DNA of 64,000 nucleotides from Panagrolaimus kolymaensis (Eukaryota; Nematoda; Chromadorea; Rhabditida; Panagrolaimidae). The notes below the pieces were generated by a model, which had not been told where the DNA came from, made no database searches, and saw only the letters and a program-made list of their open reading frames with translations. Position numbers and translations under genes: made by a program. This document shows, one piece after another, positions 25,498 through 37,969 of the stretch. The DNA lies in contig JAJQJQ010000008.1 of assembly GCA_028622995.1 (NCBI GenBank), positions 930,001 to 994,000 on the forward strand. Direction: 5' to 3'. The stretch's first letter is position 1. Each line of letters starts with the position of its first letter.

Positions 25498-27302
25498 TTA
25501 AGCTACTTCTTCCATCGTTACAGCAATAAAATCCATAGTATCAGGATATTTCAATTTCAAATAATTTCTGACCAAAATGGTCACATCATTGTCTTTGAAT
25601 TCCTATAAATTCAATTATAAAATTACATCAATAAATTAGTTTAATAGCTCACCTTCAAATAATATTCATGTCGCTTAAGCTTTCGTTTAATTTCAACTTT
25701 ATCAAGTGATTCACCATTGTAAACGTATAAATACATTTTGGAATTTTCGAGATTAAGCAAATACATTCCTTGGTCAATTAAATGGCGATCAATGAGTTCT
25801 AAATTCAAATTGAGATGGCAATATGGGAGCGTATATTCAGGCCAAGCACGTCCATATTTTTTCTTTAACATAGGGAGTTTTTTGCCAGTAACCATGAAAT
25901 ACAATTTGAAACATCCATTTCGATTTTGATAAAGACTCTCCTTGATAAAATGTTGTGCAGAGATTTCACGTGCTCGACCTATTAGAAAATTCATTTGTGA
26001 ATCGGGCTATAAAATAGAAGAAAAGAATTAATAAATGTTAAAGAAGATTGTAAGGAGAAAACACACCTTAAAAGCTCCAACCATAATTTTTGCTGCATCA
26101 TCAATGCTTTTGACATTGTAACCATTTATAGCATAAATTGCATCACCAAGGACGAGTGTATTATAAAAAGCTGAATCTAAAAATTGAACATGGAATTTAG
26201 ATATAAATTATAAAAAGCTTTTGGCCGTTAAAGAACTAACAATAATCCAAGTCTTTACAAACAAGGAACAACCCATCAATTTCTTGTAGCCACATAGAAG
26301 GCGTTTTATTGCTTTGAAATGGAACTTCAACGATATTGTAGATAAATCCATCACGACGATCCAAAAGAATTTCTAAATTGATAGGCAAAGGTTTGAATTC
26401 CTAAAAATGTTTTTGAAAGTAAATGGATAATTGTACATGCACTCAATAGAGTAAATGAAAGACATAAAGTTTTTTCTTTTACATATTAAAGATAAAAAGT
26501 AGCAACTGTATGTAATCAATATGGGGAGAAGGTTGAACTTCATCGTTTGAGAAAAAGAAAGCATAACAACAGTTTGAAATAAGCTATGATGAAGTGTTTC
26601 ACATAAAGCTTGTGCTTACAATCGTTGAAATTTGAGGGACATAATGTTAGACAAAGATTGAAAGTCAAATGAGTGTTGATTTTATCCATCATTTTCATAT
26701 TTTATGTTGATTCATTCATACAGTTGCTACTTTTTATCGGTTTCTTTGAAGCGTTTTGTTTTGATTTTCAAGAGTATGACTTACGTAAGGTTTGAAGTAC
26801 AATGCAAAATATTGAGATAAAGAAGCTTTAATATGATCACGATATTCTTTATATGTATGAACATTTTCATTGTCAATCTTTAATAGAAAAGGATTAGTAT
26901 TTTAATAATTTGATGATCAAAAATGACTTGTACCTTATAAAGATAATCGCCGACTTTGACTTTTCCTAATAAGCAGCTATCATCGAGAATTCCAATAATT
27001 TGTAAATCAAGGCTAAAATTAATTCCAAGTGATTCACCATCTCGTAATTCAATCAATATAGCTTCATCAATTCGATTATCATCATCATTATCAATTGGTG
27101 GATTATCATTAGCAAGAAGTTCATCACCAGCTGGCTGAGGAAGTTGCTTAGAAGTTTTCTTCATAACTTTAACATCTTTCTTATCAACACTTTGTTCAAC
27201 AGATAGTTCACTTTTAGCTGTAGTAACAACGAAATCCTTGCTTTCAGCTGATTTTGATACATTTTTTGTTGGAACAAGTTCGGGCATATCAGATTTTTCC
27301 AT
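25498..27302 (-). CDS. two-PDZ-like-domain protein
   Basis: Six exons on the minus strand: 27302-26934, 26877-26785, 26400-26241, 26176-26067, 26006-25653, 25602-25498, giving 396 residues with all frames kept. After an unordered N-terminus (residues 1-90, with an Asp-rich patch) comes a first PDZ-like domain: strand AILIELRDG, a loop ESLGINFS in place of the usual GLGF, and VKVGDYLYKIDNENV, where PDZ folds carry the GD.I..(V)N(G/D) signature. A second one follows with INLEILLDRRDG and LGDAIYAINGYNVKS, then a 150-residue tail. There is no signal peptide or membrane helix, so it is probably a cytoplasmic adaptor. Tandem divergent PDZ proteins are common in nematodes. The ligand is unknown. Intron 2 (26,784-26,401) is long for this window at 384 bp. 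Confidence 0.85.
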
Positions 27303-30290
27303 GGTTCTAAAAGAATAACATGGTATTAATAAAGTTTATTTATATTAACACATTCAATAAAGCTTTTGTTTTCATTATTGTTTAGTTAGACACTTCATTA
27401 CTCTCACCAAATATCCTCCTTCATGGGAGCTGTTAGATCACCGAAAAATGAGGGCAATCTCATTGCTAAATCCTATGAAAAAAGTTGTTTGAAAGTCGAG
27501 AAAAATGGGAGCTAAATGGGCACTAAAGTCTAATAAATGTATCGTGTGCTTCACGAAAAAATCGGCGAGCATTTCCCCAAGCTAAATGAAGGAAATTCCA
27601 TTTATTAAGTTTTACTTTATCTTATCCGACACAAAGAATACATTGGATCAAGCATTCCTTGCGGAAAGATGATATGATAAAAAAAGTTTGAAATAAGAAA
27701 AACCTTTAAAGTATTATATGTTAAACCATGTTGCTTTGAAAGCAAGGAGAAGTTAGAAAAACAAAAGAAAAACGTCTGGCTAGCATGGCTAGTGATATGT
27801 AAAGGATTGCAACATGCATCAAAGATGTTGTTGCAGCTAACCTTACCCTTAGAAGCTTATTGTTTGTTCCAAATCATTCCCCTCACATCTTAAACGCTAC
27901 GACTAGTGTGCTAGCACCTTGCTAAACATCTATGAAAGAACCAAAAGCTTAATGCTCAACGTTAAAAGTCGCAACGCTTGCAGTTGCATGAGCCCCTAAT
28001 ACTAGCATTCTTGTAAGAAACTACAAAACAAAGAAAAATTTATCTCAATCCTTTGGGGAAGGTTCAAAAAGGTTCAAGTGACTGAATACAAACCCCAGGC
28101 CAACTCACTCTCAAAGGGTTAAAGCTTAAAAGAAGCAAAAGGTATGGAAGGCTCAAGCTTGCCTTAAACCTCTAGCAAGCAGATGCAAAAGCTTGTTGTC
28201 GCAAGAGAAAGGACAGGTCAAGGGCTTGCACATGACTATGAACAGTATTAGGATATAACAAACACAAGAAAACACATACAAAAAGTCAAAAAATAATGAT
28301 ACTAACTCATCTCCATAACCCATGTTAGAGCAACAACACACTATCCCCAAATCTTCGTTGCAATGTAACATTATATCACAAAATAATCAATGACTTGAAA
28401 CTTCAATGAGTATTATCATCATCCCAAATAAGCATTCTTCAGTTCTTCTGTGGTATCGCTTTTACTTCTAGCATCAATCACTTAGTTTTGGCCATGTATG
28501 TTTGAGTATATTATAATGATATATGAATGGATGATGGTTTCATTAATGTGTGTTCATAGGATTAGGTGTGAAAGTGAAGTAAAAAAGCTAAACATTAACA
28601 GAAAACAAAAGCTTTACAGACGACAAAGAAAAGAAAGAAAATTGACTAACCTTTCTTTGATCACTTTTAAATATTACCAAATATTCAATTATAACGTTGA
28701 GCTTTTTAAAGCTTTGATAAATCGATGAAGATTACTTTAAAAGTTGATTCGTTTGTGCTGAAAAATCAATGGTTTATTGAAGCAAAAAAGGAAGGAAAAA
28801 ACAACTAACCTTCTAAAAGCTTCACAAATATTTCAGATCTTGATTTTTCTTACAGAAATTGGTCTTTTTATTGCTGTTAAAAATTGAGAGAAAGTTGGAG
28901 AGGAAAAAAAAAAGTTTGAAAGCTCAGAAAAAAAAAACATGCAAAAATTTTTATTTTTGACAAGCACACGACATTCGCATCGAGAAAAATTTTTTGATGT
29001 GAAAAAAAAGCAGCTGTTTTTTGATTGAAAAGCTTCAACAACAAAAAAAATAGCTGGCGACACGCAACAAAAATGCCAACAGGAAAAATGCTTGTGAAAG
29101 CTTTTTTCTTCATCGCCATTTAGCTTTCTATGAAGCTTTTGGATTGATTTGACACTTTCTAATCTTCAAAAAATAATTTACTAACCTACAAACATGAAAC
29201 ATTAATGTTTGACATAATTTATTGCAACAAAAAAGAGACAATTTTAAGGTTTGTAGGGCCAAAATGAGAGAGACTTGAAAACATAATTCATTGAAGAAAT
29301 AATTAAAGATTAGAAAGATAAATATTTCAGAGTTGTTAATAAACGATTAAGCAACATTAGTAAGTTATAAGTATCGATAAAATAATTTTAAAGACTCCAA
29401 CAAAAAGTTTTCAATCAAAAAAATGCAAAAACAAAAAAGAAGAGAGGCTTTGATGACAATGAAGCTATGAATTGAGAAACAACAAAATAGCTTTTTTATT
29501 TGATATTTCTTTAACAAATACATATTATGATAGTTGGAAAACATGGAAAAAAATTAAAAAGAAAATAAAGATTGGATAACTTTAAGCTACGAAGGCTTCA
29601 ACCTTCCTTCACCTTTCATTGGGTTTGCTGAATATTTATTTTTGTTTTTAGAAAAAAATTGAGAAGATTTGGATCATGGAAATTAAGTTCGTTCATGTCC
29701 AACACATTTCGTTCAATCGTAAAAATATTTTCATAATCAAACTCCAAAAATTATGTTAAAAATTGAAAAATGTGTGAAAGTTTACATTTTCGAAGGTCAT
29801 GGAAACTCTGAATCCATGGAAGAAAAAATTAGTAAAAAATGAATATCACCTTTTCCAATGACATATTTTATTTGAATTCTCCATGTCAAAAACTATGGAA
29901 TCCATATTCGAATGAATTCCATCGAAATTTTATCGAAAAAAAACAGCAAAAAGTAAAATTTAAAAATACAGTAATCGCTAAACATTTTTGAAGCAACAAC
30001 ACCTTGAATGGCATAAATTTACAATAACAGAAAATTGAAAGCCAATTTAAATTAGAAAATTTATAAATAATTAAAAATTAGATTAAATTGCAATTCGATT
30101 AATTCAATCAAAAAACAAAATATTTTACTAACCGTAAACCTTGAAACATTTTGAAGTCATGTGGGCTTCGTCGATAACGTTTTTTTCCATCAAAAAAAGT
30201 TAAAATCCATTAAAAAGATGAATAAAGTATTATTTGACAAACATGAAATTTGAAAATCCTTAAATTTTGTAAATTTTGGATAACAAAAAA
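27303..30290. other. long non-coding stretch
   Basis: Almost 3 kb upstream of the PDZ gene with no gene I can support. The part at 27,480-28,200 has higher base complexity than its surroundings but many stops in all frames. 28,880-29,050 is purine- and A-tract-rich. Near-palindromic ATTC/GAAT words occur around 29,870-29,930. No tRNA-like fold was found. Confidence 0.45.
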
Positions 30291-30294
30291 CAAA

Positions 30295-30847
30295 AATATT
30301 GGCATTTTCGGAAATTTCGTGCCGCGGTAAAATCTATCGGCCATTTATGAGGGATCAAACAACTCTAGTGGTGTTTTTTGATAATAATAGTCCATATAAA
30401 TATGCATTAGTAATTACTAAGCACATTGTAAATGCTAAATATACCATAAAATAAAATAAAAATTGGCGAAACATTTAATTTTTAGCAACATAGCCATGTT
30501 GCTCCATCATAGCTAAAAATAGCCTAAATATGCTAATTTCTTTGAAGAATCTTGTTATATTTTAGTCAATTCATATGTAAAAATATTGAATGTAATGTTT
30601 TATAACCAATTCAATTCAAATTCAACACATTAAAAAAAATTCAAAAATGGATTTTTTTAAAAATTGGCATTTTAAAGATAAATAGCTCTGGAACTCCCCA
30701 AAATACCACAGCATAACTAAAGGTGATTCTATCGCCTAATGCACATTTATATGGCTTATTATTATTAATAAACCCCAGCCGAGTTACTATGTTCAGCGTG
30801 AAAAGCGGAAGCAATTCGTAGCGGCACAAAATTTCCGAAACACCCAA
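30295..30847. mobile_element. long-armed inverted repeat (degenerate transposon)
   Basis: The left arm (from about 30,297) and the right arm (back from about 30,845) are inverted copies: ggaaatttcgtgccgc at 30,310 faces gcggcacaaaatttcc near 30,820, and deeper in, ccatataaatatgcattag (about 30,391) faces an inverted ctaatgcacatttatatgg (about 30,738). Similarity spans roughly 130 bp per arm. It has no coding capacity that I can recognise and no clear target duplication, so it is an old non-autonomous element or the remains of two head-to-head copies. Confidence 0.6.
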
Positions 30848-32570
30848 TACAAAATTTTATGCAAACATGGGATCCATAAATTGGATGGTTTTGTTGCTCT
30901 TTTTCAGAGCTGTCGAATGTTCGAAAATCTTCGAATCGAATTTCGAAGCTTCGATTCGAAATTCGAATTTCTTCGAATCGAATTTCGAATGTTCGGTTCG
31001 AAATTCGAAAGCTTCGAATCGAATTTCGAAGATTCGATTCGAAAAATCGAATCGAATGTTCGAAAAATTAAAGTCATTAATATAAATGAAAAAAAATTTT
31101 TATTTTGTAAAAAACTGTGAATGGAATATACATTTATGAGTTTTTAGTTGATTTTAGTAATTTTATTTCTGCACAAAGCTTTTATTTTCAATCAATCCTG
31201 CAAAATATAAATCACTATTTTTGTTCTAAGTTAATTTTGGATATTTGCAATTCTACGAAACGAGTATTTCTGCATGAATAATTATCAAAAATCCAAAAAT
31301 AGTTAGAAATCAAGCTAAACATCTGTTAGCGTTAAAGACTTATGAAAAGGGAGGAAGTAGCAATTTAACTAAAGCATTCTTGTGTTTGATAATTTTATTG
31401 TTTTTTGCCTCCAAGAAAAAATTCCTACAATTCTAAGTAAATAATACCAACAAAATTATTTTTGTGGACAAACATCCCAAACTAAAAATATTTCAAAAGA
31501 AAAAGTATTTTCGTTTTGTTGTTGCACAAAATTGCTTTTTTTATTTTGATTTTCAGTACTTTTTTGGTGAAATTAAAAGAATAAGAAAATTTTTAAGGAA
31601 AATGACTAACAAAAAGATTTTTTAGTTGAACTTTTGCAGTAAAAAAATGTTTGGCGTTAAAAATTTTGCGCCAAAATCAAATTGATTTGAAAAGCGCCGA
31701 TTCGAAAAAATTCGAAATTCGAAGGTCTCGAATTCGAATTTCGAATGTTCGATTCGAATTCGAATTTCTTCGAATCGAATTTCGAATGTTCGATTCGAAA
31801 TTCGAACTTTTTGAAATTCGATTCGTTCGAAGCTTCGAAATTCGAAATTCGATTCGAAATTCGGTTCGAAATTCGATTCGAAATTCGAAATTCGACAGCT
31901 CTGCTCTTTTTCCACCAAAAAAACATTATTTCAGCTTTTTCTTGATAAAACAACAAATCGTGATTATATTCCGTGTAAAAAGATTCATTGGAATATCCGT
32001 AGCAAAAAATAATAATGAGGAATCATGTTGTTGATCCACCATCGAACAAAGAAATTATTATTATTACTTTTTGTTGCAACCCTTTGAACACAGTTTATTC
32101 TCTCTCAACTGTTTGGTTGTTCTTATTTCCACCAAATCCAATCGATAATCCTTTTATTTTTTAGAAGCGAATTAAATTCATTTTAAACATTCGTAAAAAG
32201 CATTAATAATACTCGCATAAAAAAGACAAAAGTTCTTTCTTTGCTTCCTTTTATTTTTTGTTGTTAAACATGGAAAGTTTCTTCATCCTTTTTGATATTT
32301 TTAAAACCTTATTCAATCTTGATTTTTATAGTTAAATCTTCGAGCAAACATAATATATGGTTGATCGTTTTTTTACATCCAAATCAAAGCAGAAGACAAC
32401 ACAAAATTTGTCCATACAAAACTTCCTTCTGGGCTTTACAACGAAAAATACAGTACCATGTGAAACATTCATTCGGCTGCTTCACTTTTTTTGTTGTTGA
32501 TTCAAGCTTTCGAAGTTTTTAGCTTCCTTTTCGAATGCTTCATCGATTTTTTTCTGCTTGTTTTTTTGAA
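30845..32570 (+). repeat. family R, copy R2, split by a foldback element
   Basis: The pieces 30,845-30,905 and 31,903-31,970 join to match, uninterrupted, the minus strand of 21,900-21,790. The match resumes over 32,250-32,490, which resembles 36,170-36,430 (shared words include attcaatcttgatttttat against attcaacctcgatttttag). The foldback element at 30,906-31,902 is therefore a later insertion. Confidence 0.7.
30906..31902. mobile_element. 997-bp foldback element with 10-bp target duplication
   Basis: The ends are AGAGCTGTCGAAT and the inverse ATTCGACAGCTCT. The arms (30,906 to about 31,065 and about 31,690 to 31,902) consist of short palindrome-like words TTCGAA/TTCGAT repeated over and over. 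The core is A+T-rich and non-coding. The flanks are a perfect direct repeat GCTCTTTTTC at 30,896-30,905 and 31,903-31,912. Removing the element and one flank restores the sequence found at 21.8-21.9 kb. Subrepeated arms plus a 9-11 bp duplication recall Foldback/MULE-type elements. It is non-autonomous. Confidence 0.88.
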
Positions 32571-32598
32571 GTTTCTGACACATACTTTCATTTTTAGG

Positions 32599-33840
32599 TA
32601 CTCAACTATACATTAGAATATAAAGATGCTAACAATACCGAAATTGTCATAAACTCGTGTGCTTCATTAACATGGATATCTCTTGGAAAGAATAATGGAA
32701 TTGATTGTAAAACTTTGAAGAGTGACTTTCTTTCCAATGTGGTTCAAGAAGATGTAAGTTTCTTAATTTTATGGTTTTAATAATAGCTTAGTTTTTTTAG
32801 AAAGTAAACTTATTGGAATATTACAAAGGTGCTGATTTTCAATCAAATAATAACTTCATGTTTAATGGAACAATGCCAAACGTGAAAAGTTCTTTGAAAA
32901 AGAAATCGCTGGAAGTTAAATGGTTTATGTAAAAGCTCTCCCTTAATATCTACAATCCATCATCGATTTTTATGTTACTCACTTTTCAAACCATGAAGTT
33001 CTTAGTGCCACTATGAGTAAGTTTTGAGTTTATAGCTTTTTATATCAAATAACCATTATTGTGTTTTAGAACAATCATATGGTGAATCAATCGAACAATT
33101 TGCTGATATCACAAATGATTCAGAAACTTTGATCTTGCGTGAAAATGAAAAGTTTATTGGTGTTAATACAATTCGAAAGATGGAACTCAAAGAACTTCCA
33201 AAACATCGTTTTCAATGTTTGAATGATTATGATAAAAGTTGGTTTTACTTTTTATTGAGGCTTTATGGTTTACTTTTCGTTTGTTTTAGTTATCGATAAT
33301 CGTCCATACAAATCTCGTAAGAATAACATGAACATCGCTTTATTGAAACCTGAAGAACTCAATATTTTCAATGAAATGGTCTTCACTTGCACGTATGTCG
33401 ATAGTATCTTTGGACTTCATCCAACTTGTTATGGTAAAAAGATGGCGGAAGATCTCGCTTAAACTGCTTTGATATATTCTATTGCTGAAGAAGTTAATTA
33501 TATTAATGGTGTTAGTACCAGTGATGCAAGTATGAAAGTTTGAAAGAGAATGGTGAGTTTCTTCTTTGTGTTAGCAACTAAACTAAATATTGTTTGTTTT
33601 TTAGACTGGTGTAAAATTCGTTGAAAAGTTTCCGTACGCATGCTTCTTCTTTTGTTTATGTATGGCAACGTATTCATGAAATGACGCTTTCGCGAAAGCT
33701 TCGACCTGTATTGAATATGTCAAGTGTATTTTCAACCTACAATCATTTGAATCCTGATTGGGCTGGTCTTTATGCTACAAACATGGTTAAATATACCAAA
33801 TAGGCTTGCTGTAATGTTCCTGAAATCTAGTACTTCCCAA
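32599..33840 (+). pseudogene. GNAT-acetyltransferase-like pseudogene
   Basis: Exon-like blocks with splice-like borders run from 32,599 to about 33,810: VLNYTLEYKDANNTE..., then KVNLLEYYKGADF..., then QSYGESIEQFADITND..., then VIDNRPYKSRKNNMN.... The last part (HPTCYGKKMAEDLA, stop TAA at 33,460, then NYINGVSTSDASMKV, stop TGA near 33,541, then KRM and, after an intron, GVKFVEKFPYA) has the order of a GNAT acetyltransferase: acetyl-CoA loop, then N..A...YE.MGF. Several in-frame stops and a frameshift after KFPYA break it. The GNAT call rests on short motifs only; the earlier blocks may belong to another relic. Confidence 0.5.
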
Positions 33841-33845
33841 AAAAT

Positions 33846-34185
33846 CGTATAAATGATTATGGCAAAAGTTGGTTTTACTTTTTATCAAGGTTTATGGTTT
33901 ACTTTTCGCTTGTTTTTAGTTATCGATATTGATCCATTCAAATTCCGCACAACGAATGTCATTTACGCCGTATTAGAAACTTCAGAAGTCAATCTTTGAC
34001 ATGAAATGAACTTTCCATGTATTTACTTTCATAATCTTGCTCGTGACCTTCAACCTAAATTTGGAGCTGTTTTCAATCAAATTTCACACAAACTCAAGTT
34101 TACTCCTCGTCACTTTGTGCCGCTTTTTTTGGTTTGCGTTGGAAAGAAATTACGACTTTATGATATGAAATTACTATGAGTTTTG
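33846..34185 (+). pseudogene. duplicated fragment of the same relic
   Basis: 33,846-33,960 repeats 33,222-33,330: it contains gattatggcaaaagttgg against gattatgataaaagttgg, the same intron with its acceptor, then an exon start ttatcgata. The continuation is different and carries a stop soon after. This is a tandem partial duplication within dead coding sequence. Confidence 0.6.
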
Positions 34186-34194
34186 TAAGTTTAG

Positions 34195-34900
34195 TTTTTG
34201 ATACATTTTTGGCTATTTATAGCCTATTTTTGGGAGCTTAAAAACAACATTTTCACGAAATGCAGCACATTTTTTCCGCATACTTTGATATCGTATTCCT
34301 TTCACACTTTTTGTAATCTTTCTCCTTTCTCTCCATTTGTTTGTTGATCATAGTTTTTATTGCCTTTTTGATGGTAAAAAACAGCCTTGAACCTGCTGTT
34401 TGCTTCTTAAATGTTAAGCTAATAGCAATATGTCTAATGCCCTCAATGTTAAAGTAAATTTGAAACACTTTGATATGATTTTTGCCATTTTCTCAAAGCC
34501 CTAACTTTTTATGGCCATCTTTCTTTCATCATTGTTTGTGTCATCTTGGTTATGGCTTCGTTACATGGTCACATCCTTTAATTAGTTAAATGTTATCAAA
34601 TCGGTAAATCTGAATTTCATTTGCCATTTTTCGCTTATGAATAACAAACATTGGATGTTGTTTGATCATTGGTTCATGCATCATGTTTTGTATCAAAGTT
34701 CTTTATTTACTTTGTTTTTGTTGTATCAAATATTTTTGTTTGTATGTTTGTTTATTCATGTATGTGTGTTTGTATTTTGGAAAGAAATAAAGGATTTCAT
34801 CACCAAAGAAAGTTTTTTTGTGTTTTCTTGCAAATCAAGCGGAGCATTTTGGAGGACAACAACAGCTTTAATTTTGGTTTAAACAGGATCAAAACATTGA
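34195..34900 (+). repeat. family R, copy R3
   Basis: 34,200-34,450 matches the minus strand of 21,120-20,870 and also 37,215-37,330: tttttggctatttatagcct, tttttccgcatactttgata and CCTTGAACCT. A further piece near 34,780-34,800 (gaaataaaggatttcat) matches the minus strand of about 19,985-20,020. The short frames here read through repeat sequence and are not genes. Confidence 0.7.
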
Positions 34901-35029
34901 TGTGTTTTACATTAACTCTTTTTTCGCAAATCAAAATCACTAATACCATTATTGAATATTTTGATCCATCTTACATTAATCTTAATCGCTGTTCTTTTAT
35001 TTCTTTGCATTAACTTTGTTTCATTTTTA

Positions 35030-35395
35030 GGAACGTTAATGTATTCTCGATGCTCAATCACCTTTATTTCAAAAATATGTTCAAATCTGATGTCAAAGAA
35101 TCCATAATTATCACTGATTTCTCTGTTAAAGTCGACGAAACAGCTGATCAACTTTGTTATCTCGGTGAAACTTCAAATGCTTTAAATTTCAAAGATAAAA
35201 TGGGTCTCTTAGAATTGTGTAATAAATATGAAATCATTGATATTAAGGTTAGTTTTACTTAGTACAGCACCTTCATATACTTATATATTTCATTTTCAGA
35301 CTCGTTTCGTAGCTTCCTTGATTCTTGAATGTTTACGTTTCAAATCTTTGTCAGCTCGCAAATTATTCGCTAATTTCAAAGGCAGTCAAACTTGA
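35030..35395 (+). pseudogene. BTB/POZ domain fragment
   Basis: Two exon-like blocks, 35,041-35,251 and 35,301-35,395, join at a GT-AG pair. The frame reads FSMLNHLYFKNMFKSDVKES, then IITDFSVKVDETADQLCYLG, then KMGLLELCNKYEIIDIK and TRFVASLILECLRF, the pattern of the second half of a BTB domain (F..MF.s...., lL..tYlG, ll.ll.ia.KY.i..lk). There is no start, the N-terminal part (D..l.v.....f.aHk.vL) is missing, and it ends at a stop at about 35,393. Embedded among R repeats. It looks like an orphaned fragment. Confidence 0.65.
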
Positions 35396-35639
35396 AGAAG
35401 CATGTTTCAAACTTTCAATCAAATCAATGGAATTCTTGTTGCTGATTTGGTCTTCTTAAAAATAGTTTCTCTCAAAGTTTTTACCGATGCTTTCTGTAAC
35501 ATCTCTGAAACCTGATCTCTTTCTTTATTGTTTTCACTTTTTTTTTTGTAAATTTTTGTTATAGTTATTAGAGTTTTTTTTGTGTTGTTAGATTTTTTAT
35601 AAAGTTTTGAATTGTTGTTTCATGTTTTCGCATTATTTT

Positions 35640-37340
35640 GTTTTCATATTACTTGCTTTTACCTTCGATTTTGTCGGTCGTTTTTAACAATGCTTACCAC
35701 ATATGAGTCAAGAAGAATGAGGGCATTTTGCTTCCTTTAATTCGTTGATTAATCACTTACTTTTTCGTGTTTTTCTTACCAATCATCTCAACAGTTTTAG
35801 AAGTTTAACAGCCATAGTTTTTTCTGCAACTTGATTCCAGCGATGATGTGTGTTACATTAACTCATTTTTTTGTAAGCAGAAATAAAAAGCATTTTTATG
35901 TTTCGATTTGGATATTATTATCCTTGGCCACCAATGAATAAAAGAAAAAGACAAAATCAACGATCAAAAATAGTTTAAAATGCCCAAAACCGTTGACACA
36001 CCTTCCATTGATGGAAGAGGATTATGTTGCTACTGCACAAACAATTAAGCAACGTTTGTTAATAAATGGAAAAAATTTTAGACCATAAAACTTTGTTTAA
36101 TCTAATAAAGGTTAATTCAGATGTGGAAAGCTTGCAAAAGTCTTTGCTATCAAAAATCCAAACACTTTTTTTACTTTGCTTCCATATTTTTTTTGTTAAA
36201 CGTGAAAAGTTTCTTCTTTATTTTTCGTGGTTATTAGTTTTATTCAACCTCGATTTTTAGTAAACACCTTAAGCGCAAAAAGTAATATTTGGTGCCAATT
36301 TTATAATGGCCATTTTTACATTCGAATCGAAGCATTCGATCATAAACAAAAAAGTGTTCATTTCTAAATCCCTTTGGGCCTTACAGCGAAATATACAGTA
36401 CATAGCAAACGAAACACGCAGCTGCTTCACTTTTTTTGTTTCAAGCAGACGAAATCCTCTGCTTCGCATATATTTTTCATTAATTCCAACCAATTTGATG
36501 TCACCTTTTTATTATCGATTTCAAGAGATGCAATAATGAGGCATCAAGCAGCATAGGTAGTTTTAGTTTAAGATAATCTCGTTTGTTAGTTAAGCTTTTT
36601 ATCTTTTGTTTTAAATTTTCGTGAAACAAATAAATAAATTGTTCTTCCTCTTTTGTTTTTGTTTTCTTAGACATTTTGTGGATGAATTTGTTATTAAGGC
36701 GGAAATTGAAGTCATTATTAGAGCAGCTCTTTCAAAGATAAAGCATACATAAAGTTTTTCCACTTTTTGATGTACCCTTTTTATTGATTTTTGAGATTAA
36801 CAAATGAGGGATCATAGGCAGCATTAGTAGTTTGGAATATTGGCGGCTTTTTTTCTAGTTCGTCTAGTTTTTTATCTTCTGTACTGATTTTATGTTTTAA
36901 TTTTGGAACTAATAAATATATTTTTCTTCATCTTTCGTTTTTGTTTTGCTGTTATGATTATATTGTGTTAATAAATAATGTATTTTTGTGTTTGTTTTCT
37001 TTGACATTTTGTGGATGCAGAAGTTTATTAAGGCGGATCAATCATTTTTAGTCACTATTAGAGCTTACTTACATAGATAAACCACAAAAACTAAATCTGA
37101 CTTTTCCTATAGCTTCATTGGCTCTTCTCAACATTATTAGTAATATAGCGTCTCTTTACCCATAATTGATTTGTTTGCGCCTTTTTTATTGCATAATGAA
37201 TAGAACATAATCCATTTTACCCTTCGAGATATGTTTTTGGCAATTTATAGCCTATTCTTGGGGGCTTTAAAGCATCTTTATTACGAAATGAGACACCTTT
37301 TTTCCGCATACTTTTATATCGTATTACTTTCACATTCAAA
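35640..37340 (+). repeat. family R, copy R4
   Basis: 36,170-36,640 and 36,990-37,340 match the minus strand of R1, and 35,660-35,780 matches the minus strand of 20,230-20,110. Within R4 the segment gacattttgtggatg ... ttattaaggcgga appears twice (36,670 and 37,000), an internal tandem duplication of about 330 bp. R4 (+) and R1 (-) form a large inverted pair around the kinase and PDZ genes. No intact coding frame. Confidence 0.7.
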
Positions 37341-37344
37341 TTTA

Positions 37345-37969
37345 CACATAACTTTTTAAAATAAAATAGAAAAAAAAATAACACTAAACATTTTTGGAAA
37401 AAAAATTTTTTGTTCATTGATAGCAATGAACTTTGTTACTGTAAAATTAAAAATAAAATTCACTTTTCAACAACAACGAAAATATATTATTATTTTGTTT
37501 GAATAAGTTTCCGGCATTTCCGGCACTGCAAAAACAAAAATAGTAACATTTTCCTATTGTATATTGTTAAATAGGAGGGGAACAATAAAAAAAAATAGAC
37601 AAAAAGAAATTTTGAAAGTTTTTTTATTTCTTAGCTGAATTAATTTTAAGACCGTTTTGTTCCTAAAAAAATCATAATCGGCTCTTCTTTTTTTTTGTTG
37701 GAAAATAACTGAACCCTTTTTTTATAAGTATCATTAATTATGGATGGAAAGGAGTGGTCCGTCCCATAAAAAACTTTAAGAGACAAAGAAATATCTTAAA
37801 GTACTGGAATTAATTTTTTTTGTGTTTTTGTGATAAGAAACAAATATTTAAATCGACTTAAAGATTTTTTTATATTCAACCACAATTAACTTTTTTTTTC
37901 TATTCTTCTATAGCAAAAATATTATTTGGTGGCAAATATCAGAGAGACGACACGTAAAAACGAAGAAGA
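37345..37969. other. intergenic before the vWA-ShKT gene
   Basis: About 600 bp, A+T-rich, with poly-A and poly-T tracts. No feature apart from a short tandem ttccggcatttccggca at about 37,509. Confidence 0.45.

Noticed and set aside
30867..32034. Long frames rich in FESNFE and RNS repeats on both strands
   Set aside because: They are translations of the TTCGAA/TTCGAT arms of the foldback element, open in several frames at once.
19985..37340. A Polinton/Maverick-like giant transposon bounded by the R inverted repeats
   Set aside because: None of the expected genes (polymerase B, integrase, packaging ATPase, protease, capsid) is visible, and the interior genes are ordinary spliced genes.
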